Origin: Brevundimonas sp. MF30-B
GTDB taxonomy: Bacteria; Pseudomonadota; Alphaproteobacteria; Caulobacterales; Caulobacteraceae
Direction of reading: 5' to 3'
DNA: 64,000 bases
Assembly: GCF_004683885.1 (NCBI RefSeq)
Contig: NZ_CP038440.1
Coordinates: forward strand, 124,001 to 188,000
Shown here: positions 1 through 8,797 of the stretch, in pieces
How positions within the stretch are numbered: position 1 is the first letter of the stretch
Layout of the letters: each line of letters begins with the position of its first letter
Notes under the pieces: model-generated
Told to the model about the DNA's origin: nothing
Database searches by the model: none
The model's input: the letters and a program-made list of their open reading frames with translations, nothing else
Translations under genes and position numbers: made by a program

Positions 1-2
1 CC

Positions 3-305
3 ATGATCCGTTTCGCCCGTCCTGCCGCCGTCGCCTTGTCGGGTGTGGTGCTGTTCGCCGCTGCGGCCTGCACCGAAACCGAGCAGAACCAGGCCGAGGC
101 TGAAGCTCGAGCGGCGGGAGATCAGGCCCAGGAGGCCGCCGCCAAGGCCGGCGAAGTGGTCGAGGCCGGCGCCATGAAGGCGGCTCGGGCGGTCGAGCGC
201 GGCGCCGGCGACGTGGCCGCTCGTCTTGAGCGGAACCAGGCCGAGGCCGCCGCCGAGGGCCGCGAGGGCGCCATTGATCCGGCCACGGACCAGCGCGTCC
301 GCTAG
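3..305 (+). CDS. small Ala/Glu-rich predicted lipoprotein
   Basis: A 100-residue protein with a short positively charged N-terminus, a hydrophobic stretch and a lipobox-like AAAC at about residue 23, so it is probably lipidated and periplasm-facing. The rest is Ala/Glu/Arg-rich and looks like one long charged helix, with no recognisable domain. The start lies 3 bases from the window edge, so upstream signals cannot be judged. Its TAG stop shares a CTAG with the stop of the convergent thioredoxin-like gene. Function unknown; the lipoprotein call rests on the N-terminus only. Confidence 0.6.
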   Translation: MIRFARPAAVALSGVVLFAAAACTETEQNQAEAEARAAGDQAQEAAAKAGEVVEAGAMKAARAVERGAGDVAARLERNQAEAAAEGREGAIDPATDQRVR

Positions 306-886
306 GCCAAGGCGGTTTCGTCCAGCAGAGCCTGGACGAGGCTCTTGGCTTCGTCGCCCGACCAGTCGGCCTCCCCGACCTTCAACGCCCTGGTTCGCCC
401 CAGCCGGTCTATCAGCACTGTCTGGGGCATCTTCCCGCCTGCGCCGAAGGCGAAGGGCAGGCGGAAGTTCGGCTCGGCGTAATATGATAGAGGCGGGTTT
501 TCGCCGATGAAGGCGCGGGCCTGGGTCGTCGCCGTGTCGCCGACATCGACGCTGACCGGCACGACCTGGACGTCGGCATTGTCTGCGAAGTGGCGGGCCA
601 GTGCGGCCAGCGTCGGCATCTCCAGCCGGCACGGCGCGCACCAGGTGGCCCAGAGATTCAGCACCACCACCTTGCCCGCGAAATCGGCGATGCGGACCTC
701 GCGACCGTCGGCGTCCAGGAAGGGGATGTCGGGCGCCGGCGCCGAATCCGGGATCTCAAGCCCGCCCAGGGCGCGACGGTTCAGGCCGCCTTGACGGTTG
801 TCGCCGCCGCCGCACGCCGCTAGGGCAAGGGCCAGGCCGCCGCCGGCGGTCATCGCCAACGCCCGCCGCCTCGAGAGTTCCGTCAT
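302..886 (-). CDS. TlpA-family thiol-disulfide oxidoreductase, lipoprotein
   Basis: A 194-residue periplasmic thioredoxin-fold protein. The N-terminus has three arginines (residues 6-8), a hydrophobic core and a lipobox LAAC with Cys25, suggesting a membrane-anchored lipoprotein, possibly exported by Tat. The active site is WCAPC at residues 82-86, followed by the EMP/LAAL region typical of TlpA/ResA proteins. Such proteins reduce disulfides, often for cytochrome c maturation or copper delivery; the partner is not evident here. An AGGA sits 8 bases before the ATG. The start codon overlaps the putative argH start on the other strand, and the stop overlaps that of the upstream convergent gene. 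Confidence 0.88.
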   Translation of the reverse strand: MTELSRRRALAMTAGGGLALALAACGGGDNRQGGLNRRALGGLEIPDSAPAPDIPFLDADGREVRIADFAGKVVVLNLWATWCAPCRLEMPTLAALARHFADNADVQVVPVSVDVGDTATTQARAFIGENPPLSYYAEPNFRLPFAFGAGGKMPQTVLIDRLGRTRALKVGEADWSGDEAKSLVQALLDETALA

Positions 887-2312
887 GAATTCGCGTCCTG
901 ATGCCGATGCGGCGACTAACGCCCCCGCGAACAGCGCGGGTCAAGACATGTGGGGCGGACGCTTTTCGTCGCGGCCGGCCGACATCATGCAGGCCATCAA
1001 CGTCTCGATCGGCGTGGATCGGCGGCTGTGGGCCCAGGACCTGGCCGGCTCGCGCGCCCACTGCCGCATGCTGATCCAGCAGGGCATCGTCTCCGCCGCC
1101 GACGGCGAGGCCATCCTGAAGGGACTGGATCAGGTCCAGGCGGAGATCGAAGGCGGGACCTTCCCCTTCCGCGACCAGTTCGAAGACATCCACATGAACG
1201 TGGAGGCGCGCCTGTCGGAGCTGATCGGCGAGCCGTCGGGCCGCCTGCACACCGCGCGCAGCCGCAACGACCAAGTCGCCACCGACTTCCGCCTGTGGGT
1301 GCGCGACGCCTGCGACCGCACGGTCGCCCAGCTGCAGGCCCTGCAGTCGGTCCTGCTGGACCGGGCCGAACAGCACGCGGGCGACCTGATGCCCGGCTTC
1401 ACCCATCTTCAGACCGCCCAGCCGGTGACGCTGGGCCATCACCTGATGGCCTATGTCGAGATGTTCGGCCGCGACGCGGGTCGCTTCGCCGATGCCCGCA
1501 CGCGCATGAACGAAAGCCCTCTGGGCGCCGCGGCGCTGGCCGGCTCGCCGTTTCCGATCGATCGCCAGATGACGGCGGCCGAGTTGGGCTTCGACCGGCC
1601 GATGGGCAATTCGCTGGACGCCGTGTCGGATCGCGACTTCGCGCTGGAGAGCCTGGCCGCCGCCTCGATCTGCGCCGGCCACCTGTCGCGTTTCGCCGAA
1701 GAGATCGTGGTGTGGATGACGCCCATGTTCGGCTTCGCCAGCCTGCCCGACGACCTGACCACCGGCTCGTCCATCATGCCGCAGAAGCGCAACCCCGACG
1801 CCGCCGAACTGGTGCGCGCCAAGACGGGGCGGGTGCTGGGGGCGTTCGTCGCCCTGTCGACTGTCATGAAGGGCCTGCCGCTGGCCTATTCCAAGGACAT
1901 GCAGGAGGACAAGCCGCCAGTGTTCGAGGCGTTCGATGCGCTGGACCTGGCGCTGAAAGCCATGACCGCCATGGTCCGTGCGCTGCGTCCCGACACGGGG
2001 CGCATGGCGGCGGCGGCCGGCGCGGGCTTCTCGACAGCCACAGACCTGGCCGACTGGCTGGTGCGCGAGCTGAACCTGCCGTTCCGTCGGGCGCACCACG
2101 TCACGGGCGCGGCGGTCAAGCGGGCCGAGGCTCTGGGCGTCGGCTTGGCCGATTTGTCGCTGGCGGAACTGCAATCGCTTGAACCGGGCGTGACCGAAGC
2201 GGTTTACAAGGTGCTGAGCCCCGAGGCTTCCTGCGCCAGCCGCCAGAGTTTCGGCGGCACGGCGCCGGACCAGGTCCGGGCCCGCATCGCATCCTGGAGA
2301 GAGCGCCTGTGA
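885..2312 (+). CDS. argH: argininosuccinate lyase
   Basis: Catalyses the last step of arginine synthesis, cleaving argininosuccinate to arginine and fumarate in the cytosol. Family features visible are the N-terminal MWGGRF, the [10 protein letters not shown] region, the THLQTAQP region, and the fumarase/aspartase signature [12 protein letters not shown]. The ATG at 885 has a GAGAG 7 bases upstream and gives 475 residues. The ATG at 948, which begins directly at MWGGRF, gives 454 residues and would leave a normal gap to the divergent TlpA gene, so it is a serious alternative. The TGA stop overlaps the GTG start of the next gene (GTGA), indicating an argH-lptM-lysA operon. Confidence 0.95.
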   Translation: MNSRPDADAATNAPANSAGQDMWGGRFSSRPADIMQAINVSIGVDRRLWAQDLAGSRAHCRMLIQQGIVSAADGEAILKGLDQVQAEIEGGTFPFRDQFEDIHMNVEARLSELIGEPSGRLHTARSRNDQVATDFRLWVRDACDRTVAQLQALQSVLLDRAEQHAGDLMPGFTHLQTAQPVTLGHHLMAYVEMFGRDAGRFADARTRMNESPLGAAALAGSPFPIDRQMTAAELGFDRPMGNSLDAVSDRDFALESLAAASICAGHLSRFAEEIVVWMTPMFGFASLPDDLTTGSSIMPQKRNPDAAELVRAKTGRVLGAFVALSTVMKGLPLAYSKDMQEDKPPVFEAFDALDLALKAMTAMVRALRPDTGRMAAAAGAGFSTATDLADWLVRELNLPFRRAHHVTGAAVKRAEALGVGLADLSLAELQSLEPGVTEAVYKVLSPEASCASRQSFGGTAPDQVRARIASWRERL

Positions 2313-2542
2313 AAAAGTTCCTGATCCTCGCCGGCGCCGCCGCGCTTTTGTCCACTGCCGCCTGCGGCCGCATGGCCGATCTGGAGAGCCCGCGCGAGAC
2401 CGAGCGCGCGCCGCGCGACGCCAACGCCCCAGCCCTTCCCGATCCCGCGACCGTCAACCGCCCGTCCAGCCAGCTGCCGATCGACGGCGGCCCGCCCAAC
2501 CTGATCGGCGGCACCGCCGCCGGCCGCGAACAGCCGCGCTAG
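2309..2542 (+). CDS. lptM: LptM-like small lipoprotein
   Basis: A 77-residue protein with signal peptide [19 protein letters not shown] ending in a lipobox Cys, followed by GRMADLE, which resembles the CGRxGDLE start of LptM/YifL proteins. LptM helps the LPS transport complex LptDE assemble in the outer membrane of enterobacteria. The remainder is Pro/Arg-rich and probably disordered. The position between argH and lysA is the usual one for this short gene in many alphaproteobacteria. It begins at a GTG overlapping the argH stop. The family assignment is by short motif and context, so moderate. Confidence 0.65.
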   Translation: MKKFLILAGAAALLSTAACGRMADLESPRETERAPRDANAPALPDPATVNRPSSQLPIDGGPPNLIGGTAAGREQPR

Positions 2543-2555
2543 GGCGAAGCCGACC

Positions 2556-3830
2556 TTGCATCACTTCGACGTTCGGGACGGCGCCCTGCACGCCGAGGGC
2601 GTTTCGCTCGAGACGATCGCGGCCGAGGTCGGCACGCCGGTCTATGTCTATTCGGCCGCGACGCTGCGCCGTCACTACGGGCTGCTGCGCGACGCCTGCG
2701 ACGCCTATCGAGGCGCGCTGGGCGACGCCCTGATCGCCTTTGCGGTCAAAGCCAACTCCAACCTGTCGGTGCTGGCGACCCTGGCGCGCCTGGGCTGCGG
2801 CGCCGACACGGTGTCGGAGGGCGAGATCCGCCGCGCCCTGGCCGCGGGCGTGCCGGCCGAACGCATCATCTTCTCGGGCGTGGGCAAGACCGATGCGGAG
2901 CTGGCCTTCGCTATCCAGGCCGGCGTGCGCCAGATCAATCTGGAGTCGGGCGCCGAGCTGGACCGCCTGATCGCCGTGGCCGCCTCGCTTAAGGCGCTGC
3001 CCGAGGTGGCCGTGCGGGTCAATCCCGACGTCGGCGCCGGCGGTCACGCCAAGATCACCACGGGCGGAAAGGGCGACAAGTTCGGCGTGCCGGTTCAGGA
3101 GGCGATGGACCTCTACGCCCGCGCCTCGGCCTCGCCGCACGTTCGGCCGGTGGGCCTGGCCTGTCACATCGGCAGCCAGATCACGACGCTGGAGCCGCTG
3201 CGCGCCGCCTTCCAGGTGCTGCGCGACATGACCGAGCGTCTGCGCGGCCAGGGTCTGGAGGTCACGCGCCTCGATCTGGGCGGCGGCCTGGGCGTGCCCT
3301 ATTACGGCGACGCCGCCACGCCCGCGCCGGCCGATTATGTCGCCATGGTCGCCGGGGTGCTGGACGGCCTGGAGGTCGAGGCCGCCTTCGAGCCCGGCCG
3401 TCTGCTGGCCGCCAACGCCGGGGTCCTGGTCAGCCGCGTGATCCAGGTGACGGAGCGGACGGACGGCCGTCGCTTCCTGGTGCTGGACGCGGCCATGAAC
3501 GATCTGATGCGGCCCGCTCTGTACGACGCCTTCCATGCGCTGGAGCCGGTGCGCGCCCGCGCGGGAGAGGCCGCGCCGCACGACATCGTCGGCCCGGTCT
3601 GCGAGACCGGCGACACCTTCGCGCGCGACCGCGACCTGCCGCCCTTCCAGGCCGGCGACCTGGCCGTCTTCATGAGCGCCGGCGCCTATGGGGCGGTCAT
3701 GGCCAGCGAATACAACACGCGGCCGCTGGTCCCCGAGGTGCTGGTTGACGGCGAGCGCTGGGCCGTGGTGCGCCCGCGTCCCAGCTACGACGCCATCCTG
3801 GCGCGCGAGCCGTTGGCCGACTGGCTCTGA
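2556..3830 (+). CDS. lysA: diaminopimelate decarboxylase
   Basis: PLP enzyme of fold type III that decarboxylates meso-diaminopimelate to lysine, the last lysine synthesis step. The PLP lysine is in FAVKANSN near residue 67. HIGSQI, the LDLGGGLG loop, EPGR and the C-terminal CETGDTFARDR are all present, the last carrying the catalytic Cys of the partner subunit. Length 424 residues is normal. The start is a TTG 13 bases after lptM; no ATG gives the family's N-terminus (HHFDVRDGALHAEGV). Third gene of the argH-lptM-lysA operon. Confidence 0.95.
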   Translation: MHHFDVRDGALHAEGVSLETIAAEVGTPVYVYSAATLRRHYGLLRDACDAYRGALGDALIAFAVKANSNLSVLATLARLGCGADTVSEGEIRRALAAGVPAERIIFSGVGKTDAELAFAIQAGVRQINLESGAELDRLIAVAASLKALPEVAVRVNPDVGAGGHAKITTGGKGDKFGVPVQEAMDLYARASASPHVRPVGLACHIGSQITTLEPLRAAFQVLRDMTERLRGQGLEVTRLDLGGGLGVPYYGDAATPAPADYVAMVAGVLDGLEVEAAFEPGRLLAANAGVLVSRVIQVTERTDGRRFLVLDAAMNDLMRPALYDAFHALEPVRARAGEAAPHDIVGPVCETGDTFARDRDLPPFQAGDLAVFMSAGAYGAVMASEYNTRPLVPEVLVDGERWAVVRPRPSYDAILAREPLADWL

Positions 3831-3842
3831 CGCCAAAGAAGA

Positions 3843-3870
3843 GGCCGGCCGGAGCGAACTCCGACCGGCC
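3843..3870. terminator. bidirectional hairpin between lysA and the M16 peptidase
   Basis: Arms GGCCGGCCGGAG and CTCCGACCGGCC around a 4-base loop form a strong stem with one mismatch. It lies between the convergent ends of lysA and the peptidase gene. The T-tract is poor on both sides, so it may act as a weak terminator or as a 3'-end protecting hairpin. Confidence 0.55.
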
Positions 3871-3897
3871 CTTCCGTGCCCCCAAGGTCGCCCCTGG

Positions 3898-6771
3898 TTA
3901 TTGAGCCGCAGGCGTCGCGGGCGCGGCCGCGGCCGGAGCGGCGGACCGCACCTCGACCGGCATGCCCAGCGCGTCCAGCTGCGGCTTGACCGTCGCGGCG
4001 TCTCCGACGACCACCCACACGAAGCGCGAGGGGTCGATGTTGGCGCGCGCGGCGGCGTCCATCTCGGCCGCCGTCAGGGCGTTGATGCGGCCCGCCAGCG
4101 TTTCCTGATAGTCGTCCGGCCGGCCATACAGCGCGTTCGAGCGCAGGGCGCCCAGGATCTGCGCCGAGGTCTCGTAGCTGCCCGCCAGGCCGCGGGTGTC
4201 GCCCAGCACGGTGCGCTCGCGTTCGGCCGGGGTGACGCCCTCGGCGGTCAGGAAGCGGTTGTACTGATCGACCAGCGCCTGGATCGCCTCGCCAGTCCGG
4301 TTGGCCTGGACGGGCGCATTGATGATGTAGGGCATGCGGTGTTCGAACTGGCTGATCGAGCCGCGCACGCCGTAGGACCAGCCCTTGGTCTCGCGCAGGT
4401 CGGCGTTGATCCGCGACAGGAAGTCCGTGCCCAGCACCACGTTGGCGGTGTTGAGCGTCAGATTGTCGTCGGTGCCCGACACCGGCAGGACGAAGCCGCC
4501 CTGAATCAGCGACTGTGGCGACTGCGGCCGGTCGATCAGGACGATGCGGTTGGTCGTGGCCGGAATATCGGCCGCGAAGCTCTTGGTCCCCTTGGGCGTC
4601 GACGGCGCGCGCCAGTCGCCGAAGGCGGCTTCCAGCTTGGGCGTCAGCTCCGACAGCGGCAGGTCCGAAACCACGAACATCTGCATGTTGTCCGGGCGGA
4701 TCCACGAGGCGTGTTCATTGACGAGGTCGTTGCGCGTCAGGGCGCGGATGACCGGCTCGTCGCCCGAGCCGTTGAACGGACGGCCGTAGGGGTTGGCTTC
4801 GCCGTACAGCAGGCCCGGCAGGGCGCGGCCGGCCAGGCCGGCGGGCTGGGTCCGCTCATTGGCGAGCGCGGTCAGACGCTGAGCACGCAGACGCTCGACC
4901 TCGGCCGGCGCGAAGGCGGGATTGCGCACCACCTCCGACAGCAGGGCCAGCGACGGCTCCAGGTTGGTGGTCACAGCCGACAGGGTGGCGGTCGTGCGGT
5001 CCATGGACGAGCCGACGTTGATCGAGGCGCCCAGACGCTCCTTGGCCTCGGCGAGGGCGTTGGAGTCGCGCGTGGTGGTGCCTTCCTCCATCACGTTCAG
5101 CATCAGGGTGTGCGCGCCGAGACGGTCGGCGCGGTCGGCCGTGACGCCGGCGTTGAAGTCCAGCGACACGCGGGTCACCGGCACGGTGGTCGACTGGGCG
5201 TAGACGACCTGCACGCCGTTCGACAGGGTGGCGCGCTCGACGGCCGGGAAGTCGATGTTGGCGACCTCGCCGATCTGGGGCGCCGGGTCGCGCTGAACGC
5301 GCTGGATCTCGGCGGCGGGCGCCGGCGTGGCGCCCGACGGCGTGGCGGCGGCCTCGACATAGGCCTCGCGCTCGCCGGCGCGGACGATCTGGCTGTAGAC
5401 CGGCCGGCTCAGCCACTTCTGCATGGCGGCCTGGACCTGGGCCGGCGTCACCGCCGCATAGGCCTGCAGCTCCTTCTTGTAGAAGTCGGGATCGCCGGCA
5501 TACAGCTGGCCTTCGGCCAGGACTGAGGCCTTGCCGTTGGCCATTTCCAGGCTCTGGATCCGGCGCGAGGCGTACTGGGTCACGACCCGGTCGATCTCGT
5601 CCTGGGTCGGGCCGTTGGCGATCAGATCGGCCAGGACGGCGTCCATGCGCTGAGCCACCGCGGCCTCGTCCTCGCCCGGCTTGACCATGGCGGAATAGCT
5701 GAACATCCCGACGCGCTGGAAGGCCGAGTTGCCGGCCGACACGCTCGAGGCGGTCTGGTCGCCGCGCACCAGGGCGTTGTCCAGACGCGAGCTGGCCAGA
5801 CCGCCCAGGATGGAGGCGCCGACGCTCAGCGGCACCGCATCCGCGTCCAGCATGCCCGGCACAGCCCAGGTGCGGCTGATGCGGGTCTGGGCCACGCGAT
5901 CGTGCAGAACCTGCTCGACCGGGGCCGCCAGGGTCGGGACGTCGGCCTGGGCGGGGTCATTGACCGGGCCGCGCGGGATGTGGCCGAAATACTGATTCAT
6001 CAGGCGACGGGCGGTCGCCTCGTCGATGTCGCCCGACAGGACCACCACGGCGTTGTTCGGGCCGTAGTTGTCACGGAACCAGTCGCGCACCGTCTCCAGG
6101 CTGGCGGCGTCCAGGTCAGCCATCGAACCGATGGTCGAGTGGCGATAGGGGTGTCCCTCGGGGAACAGAGCTTCCAGCGTGGCGTAGTAGGTCAGGCCGT
6201 AGGGCTGGTTGTCGCCCTGGCGCTTTTCGTTCTGGACGACGCCGCGTTGCAGATCGAGCACCTCCTGGCCGACCTGGCCCAGCAGGTGGCCCATGCGGTC
6301 GCTTTCCATGAACAGGGTGTATTCCAGCGCCGGGGTCGGCACGGTCTGGAAGTAGTTGGTGCGGTCGAACCAGGTCGTGCCGTTCAGGCCCGTGGCGCCG
6401 GCGGCGCTCATGGTCTGGATGTGGCTGGTGGGCGAGTTCTCGGAACCGCCGAACATCAGGTGTTCGAACAGGTGGGCGAAGCCGGTCGAGCCCTTGGGCT
6501 CGTCCTTGGAGCCGACGTTGTACCAGACCGACACGGCCACGACCGGCGCCTTGCGATCCTCGTGGACCAGCACGGTCAGGCCGTTGTCCAGCTGGAAGCG
6601 CGACCACGGAATATCGACGCGGGCGACCAGCTCGGACACGGGCGCGCCGCGCAGTTCGGCGGCCTGGGCGGCCGTCAGGGCCGGCGGGGCCTCCCCGGCG
6701 GCACGGGCCAGGACGGGGGTGGTCGGCGCCAGAAGGGCGGCTGCGGCGACAAGCGGAAAGACACGGCGCAT
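3898..6771 (-). CDS. secreted M16-family zinc metallopeptidase (pitrilysin-like)
   Basis: A 957-residue protein with a Sec signal peptide (about residues 1-22) and two tandem M16 halves. The first half carries the inverted zinc motif HLFEH (His100, Glu103, His104) and a downstream NEKRQG that would supply the distal Glu. The second half has no HxxEH and is the usual inactive partner that helps form the chamber. M16 enzymes degrade short unstructured peptides; this one should act in the periplasm. I chose the ATG at 6771 because it starts the signal peptide; the reading frame stays open further upstream without any plausible leader. It lies 190 bases downstream of lpdV on the same strand, with its own likely promoter region. 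Confidence 0.92.
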   Translation of the reverse strand: MRRVFPLVAAAALLAPTTPVLARAAGEAPPALTAAQAAELRGAPVSELVARVDIPWSRFQLDNGLTVLVHEDRKAPVVAVSVWYNVGSKDEPKGSTGFAHLFEHLMFGGSENSPTSHIQTMSAAGATGLNGTTWFDRTNYFQTVPTPALEYTLFMESDRMGHLLGQVGQEVLDLQRGVVQNEKRQGDNQPYGLTYYATLEALFPEGHPYRHSTIGSMADLDAASLETVRDWFRDNYGPNNAVVVLSGDIDEATARRLMNQYFGHIPRGPVNDPAQADVPTLAAPVEQVLHDRVAQTRISRTWAVPGMLDADAVPLSVGASILGGLASSRLDNALVRGDQTASSVSAGNSAFQRVGMFSYSAMVKPGEDEAAVAQRMDAVLADLIANGPTQDEIDRVVTQYASRRIQSLEMANGKASVLAEGQLYAGDPDFYKKELQAYAAVTPAQVQAAMQKWLSRPVYSQIVRAGEREAYVEAAATPSGATPAPAAEIQRVQRDPAPQIGEVANIDFPAVERATLSNGVQVVYAQSTTVPVTRVSLDFNAGVTADRADRLGAHTLMLNVMEEGTTTRDSNALAEAKERLGASINVGSSMDRTTATLSAVTTNLEPSLALLSEVVRNPAFAPAEVERLRAQRLTALANERTQPAGLAGRALPGLLYGEANPYGRPFNGSGDEPVIRALTRNDLVNEHASWIRPDNMQMFVVSDLPLSELTPKLEAAFGDWRAPSTPKGTKSFAADIPATTNRIVLIDRPQSPQSLIQGGFVLPVSGTDDNLTLNTANVVLGTDFLSRINADLRETKGWSYGVRGSISQFEHRMPYIINAPVQANRTGEAIQALVDQYNRFLTAEGVTPAERERTVLGDTRGLAGSYETSAQILGALRSNALYGRPDDYQETLAGRINALTAAEMDAAARANIDPSRFVWVVVGDAATVKPQLDALGMPVEVRSAAPAAAAPATPAAQ

Positions 6772-6849
6772 GGACGAAGGATCCTCGTGAGCGATGATGC
6801 GGGCGAACCTTAACGACCGATCCGCCCACGGCAACGCGCGACAGCGATT

Positions 6850-6867
6850 CATGAACAAAGGTTCATG
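6850..6867. promoter_or_regulatory. 18-bp palindrome upstream of the M16 gene
   Basis: A perfect inverted repeat CATGAAC-AAAG-GTTCATG lies 79 bases upstream of the peptidase start in the 190-base gap after lpdV. Perfect symmetry and promoter-proximal position suggest an operator. The core GAAC-N4-GTTC matches the LexA box of Gram-positive bacteria, but the alphaproteobacterial LexA box is a direct repeat, so the regulator is unknown. Nothing else clear is seen in the gap. Confidence 0.4.
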
Positions 6868-6961
6868 TGAGGGCCGCGAGCCCCGCGCCGCGCGCGCAGC
6901 GAACTTCAGATGCCGGCCGCGTCGGGTCGGGCGGTCCCGAAGGGCCGACGACCGCGGCCCA

Positions 6962-8356
6962 TCAAAGATGAATCGCGTGGCCCAGCGCCCGCAGGCTGGC
7001 TTCGTGGAAGGCTTCGCCCAGCGTCGGGTGGACGTGGATGGTTCCGGCCACATCCTCCAGCACCGCGCCCATCTCCAGCATCTGGGCGAAGCTGTTCGAC
7101 AGCTCCGAGACGTGCTGGCCGACGGCCTGGACGCCCAGCAGACGGTGATCGCTCTTCGACGCGATGACGCGCACGAAGCCGCCGTCCTCGCCCGCCTCGA
7201 TGGCCAGGGCGCGGCCGATCGCCATCAGCGGGAAGACCGCCTGGATCACGTCGTCGCGGCCCTCGACCTCCTGCGGGCCCAGGCCGGCGAAGACGATCTC
7301 GGGCTCGGTGAAGCAGACGGCGGCGATGGTGACGGGATGAAAGCGCTTGTCGTGACCGGCGATGATTTCGGCGACGACCTCGCCCTGGGCCGAGCCCTTG
7401 TGGGCCAGCATGGGTTCGCCGGTCAGGTCGCCGACGGCCCAGACATTCTTCATGCTGGTGGCGCAGCGGTCGTCGATCTTCACGAACGGGCCAGCCATGG
7501 CCACGCCCATGTTCTCGAGGCCGAAGCCTTGGGTGCGCGGCTTGCGGCCGACCGTGACCAGCACCTTGTCGGCGTCCAGCTTGATCGCCTGACCGTCCTG
7601 GGTCGTGACGCTGAGCTTGCCCTTCTCGAACCCGCCCGCCTTGGCGCCCAGCATCAGTTTGACGCCGTGCTTCTCCATCCACTTGGCCACGGGATCAGTT
7701 AGAGCCTTGTCGTAGAGCGGCAGGATGCGCTCGGCCATTTCGACCACCGTGACCTCGGCGCCGAGTTTGCGATAGGCGATGCCCAGCTCCAGCCCGATGT
7801 AGCCGCCGCCGACCACCACCAGCTTGCCCGGCACCGCGTCCAGCGACAGGGCCTCGGTCGACGAGATCACATCGCCGCCGAACTTCAGGAACGGCAGCTC
7901 GACCGGCTCGGATCCCGTGGCCAGGATGACGTGCTCGGCGGTGATGGTGATGTCGCCGTCGTCGGTCTTCACCGTGCAGGTCTTGGCGTCCGAGAAGGTG
8001 GCCCAGCCCTTGACGACCTTGACCTTGGCTTTCTTCAGCAGGGCCGCGACGCCGCCGTTCAGCTTGCGGACGATGCCGTCCTTCCACGCCACCGTCTGGC
8101 TCATGTCGATGGCCGGTGCGGACGCCGTGATGCCCAGCGTGCCGCCATCGGCCGCCTTGGCCACGGTCTCGAACTTGTTGGCCGCGTGGATGATCGCCTT
8201 GGAGGGGATGCAGCCGACGTTCAGGCAGGTCCCGCCCAAGCCGTCGCCGCCATCCACCAGCACGGTGTCCAGTCCGAGCTGGCCGCAACGGATGCCCGCG
8301 ACATAGCCGCCGGTGCCGGCGCCGATGATGAGGACTTTGGTTTTGAGGGTTTGCAT
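6962..8356 (-). CDS. lpdV: dihydrolipoyl dehydrogenase (E3) of the branched-chain complex
   Basis: A 464-residue FAD/NAD flavoprotein that reoxidises the dihydrolipoyl arm of E2. The N-terminal FAD-binding GxGxxG ([12 protein letters not shown]), the redox disulfide [13 protein letters not shown], the NAD-binding [13 protein letters not shown] and the C-terminal dimer motif with catalytic HxHPT ([14 protein letters not shown]) are present. The ATG at 8356 overlaps the TGA of the preceding small gene (TGATG), so it is probably translationally coupled and is the last gene of the bkd operon. A TTG one codon upstream is less likely. Confidence 0.95.
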   Translation of the reverse strand: MQTLKTKVLIIGAGTGGYVAGIRCGQLGLDTVLVDGGDGLGGTCLNVGCIPSKAIIHAANKFETVAKAADGGTLGITASAPAIDMSQTVAWKDGIVRKLNGGVAALLKKAKVKVVKGWATFSDAKTCTVKTDDGDITITAEHVILATGSEPVELPFLKFGGDVISSTEALSLDAVPGKLVVVGGGYIGLELGIAYRKLGAEVTVVEMAERILPLYDKALTDPVAKWMEKHGVKLMLGAKAGGFEKGKLSVTTQDGQAIKLDADKVLVTVGRKPRTQGFGLENMGVAMAGPFVKIDDRCATSMKNVWAVGDLTGEPMLAHKGSAQGEVVAEIIAGHDKRFHPVTIAAVCFTEPEIVFAGLGPQEVEGRDDVIQAVFPLMAIGRALAIEAGEDGGFVRVIASKSDHRLLGVQAVGQHVSELSNSFAQMLEMGAVLEDVAGTIHVHPTLGEAFHEASLRALGHAIHL

Positions 8357-8796
8357 CAACGTTCAGCTTCTCGAAGAGCAGTCCGCGCCTGCCGGTGAAC
8401 AGAGGGGATTCGTATGTCTTGCAGGGGGTAGCTTGAGATCGCGCGAGCGACGCCGTTCTCGTCATTTCGCGCAAAGACGACGATGATTTCCTCTCGCCTT
8501 GGACGCGTAATGCAGTGAAGCGTCTGGTCCTCTACCGACGGCAAGAGGCCTTCGCCCCTGGCCACGGCCACGGGGGTCACCGTGCGGACGGAGTTGAACG
8601 GGTCGTCGGCGGATGGCCGACTGGGAGACGCGCGAGCGATGAAGATGGTGTCGGCTTCAGCTGCCAGGTTGCGCTGGGAAATCCTGTAGATTTTCTCGCG
8701 TTCAGACGGCGTCCACGTGGCGATTGAACATGCCATGGCGGGCGAAGCGCCCAAGATCAAAATGGCCGAAACCGCTGCCGACAGCACATATCTCAT
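8356..8796 (-). CDS. small secreted protein of unknown function inside the bkd operon
   Basis: A 146-residue protein starting at the ATG at 8796, which begins a clear Sec signal peptide ([22 protein letters not shown]) with cleavage probably just before Cys23. The mature part has a leading Cys, an [11 protein letters not shown] stretch and a second Cys in LHCITR. The pattern is vaguely like netrin/TIMP-like modules, but I do not claim the family. The frame stays open upstream of 8796, but that sequence lies inside bkdB and is unlikely to be used. Its start lies only 1 base beyond the bkdB stop, and its TGA overlaps the lpdV ATG. Codon use looks less GC-biased than the flanking enzyme genes, which would fit a late insertion. 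Confidence 0.75.
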   Translation of the reverse strand: MRYVLSAAVSAILILGASPAMACSIATWTPSEREKIYRISQRNLAAEADTIFIARASPSRPSADDPFNSVRTVTPVAVARGEGLLPSVEDQTLHCITRPRREEIIVVFARNDENGVARAISSYPLQDIRIPSVHRQARTALREAER

Positions 8797-8797
8797 G

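Noticed and set aside
5902..6813. Long plus-strand frame across the M16 gene
   Set aside because: Antisense shadow caused by high GC; no motif, while the minus strand encodes a full M16 protein.
6854..6863. LexA box GAAC-N4-GTTC
   Set aside because: Alphaproteobacterial LexA binds GTTC-N7-GTTC direct repeats, so I kept this only as an operator of unknown type.
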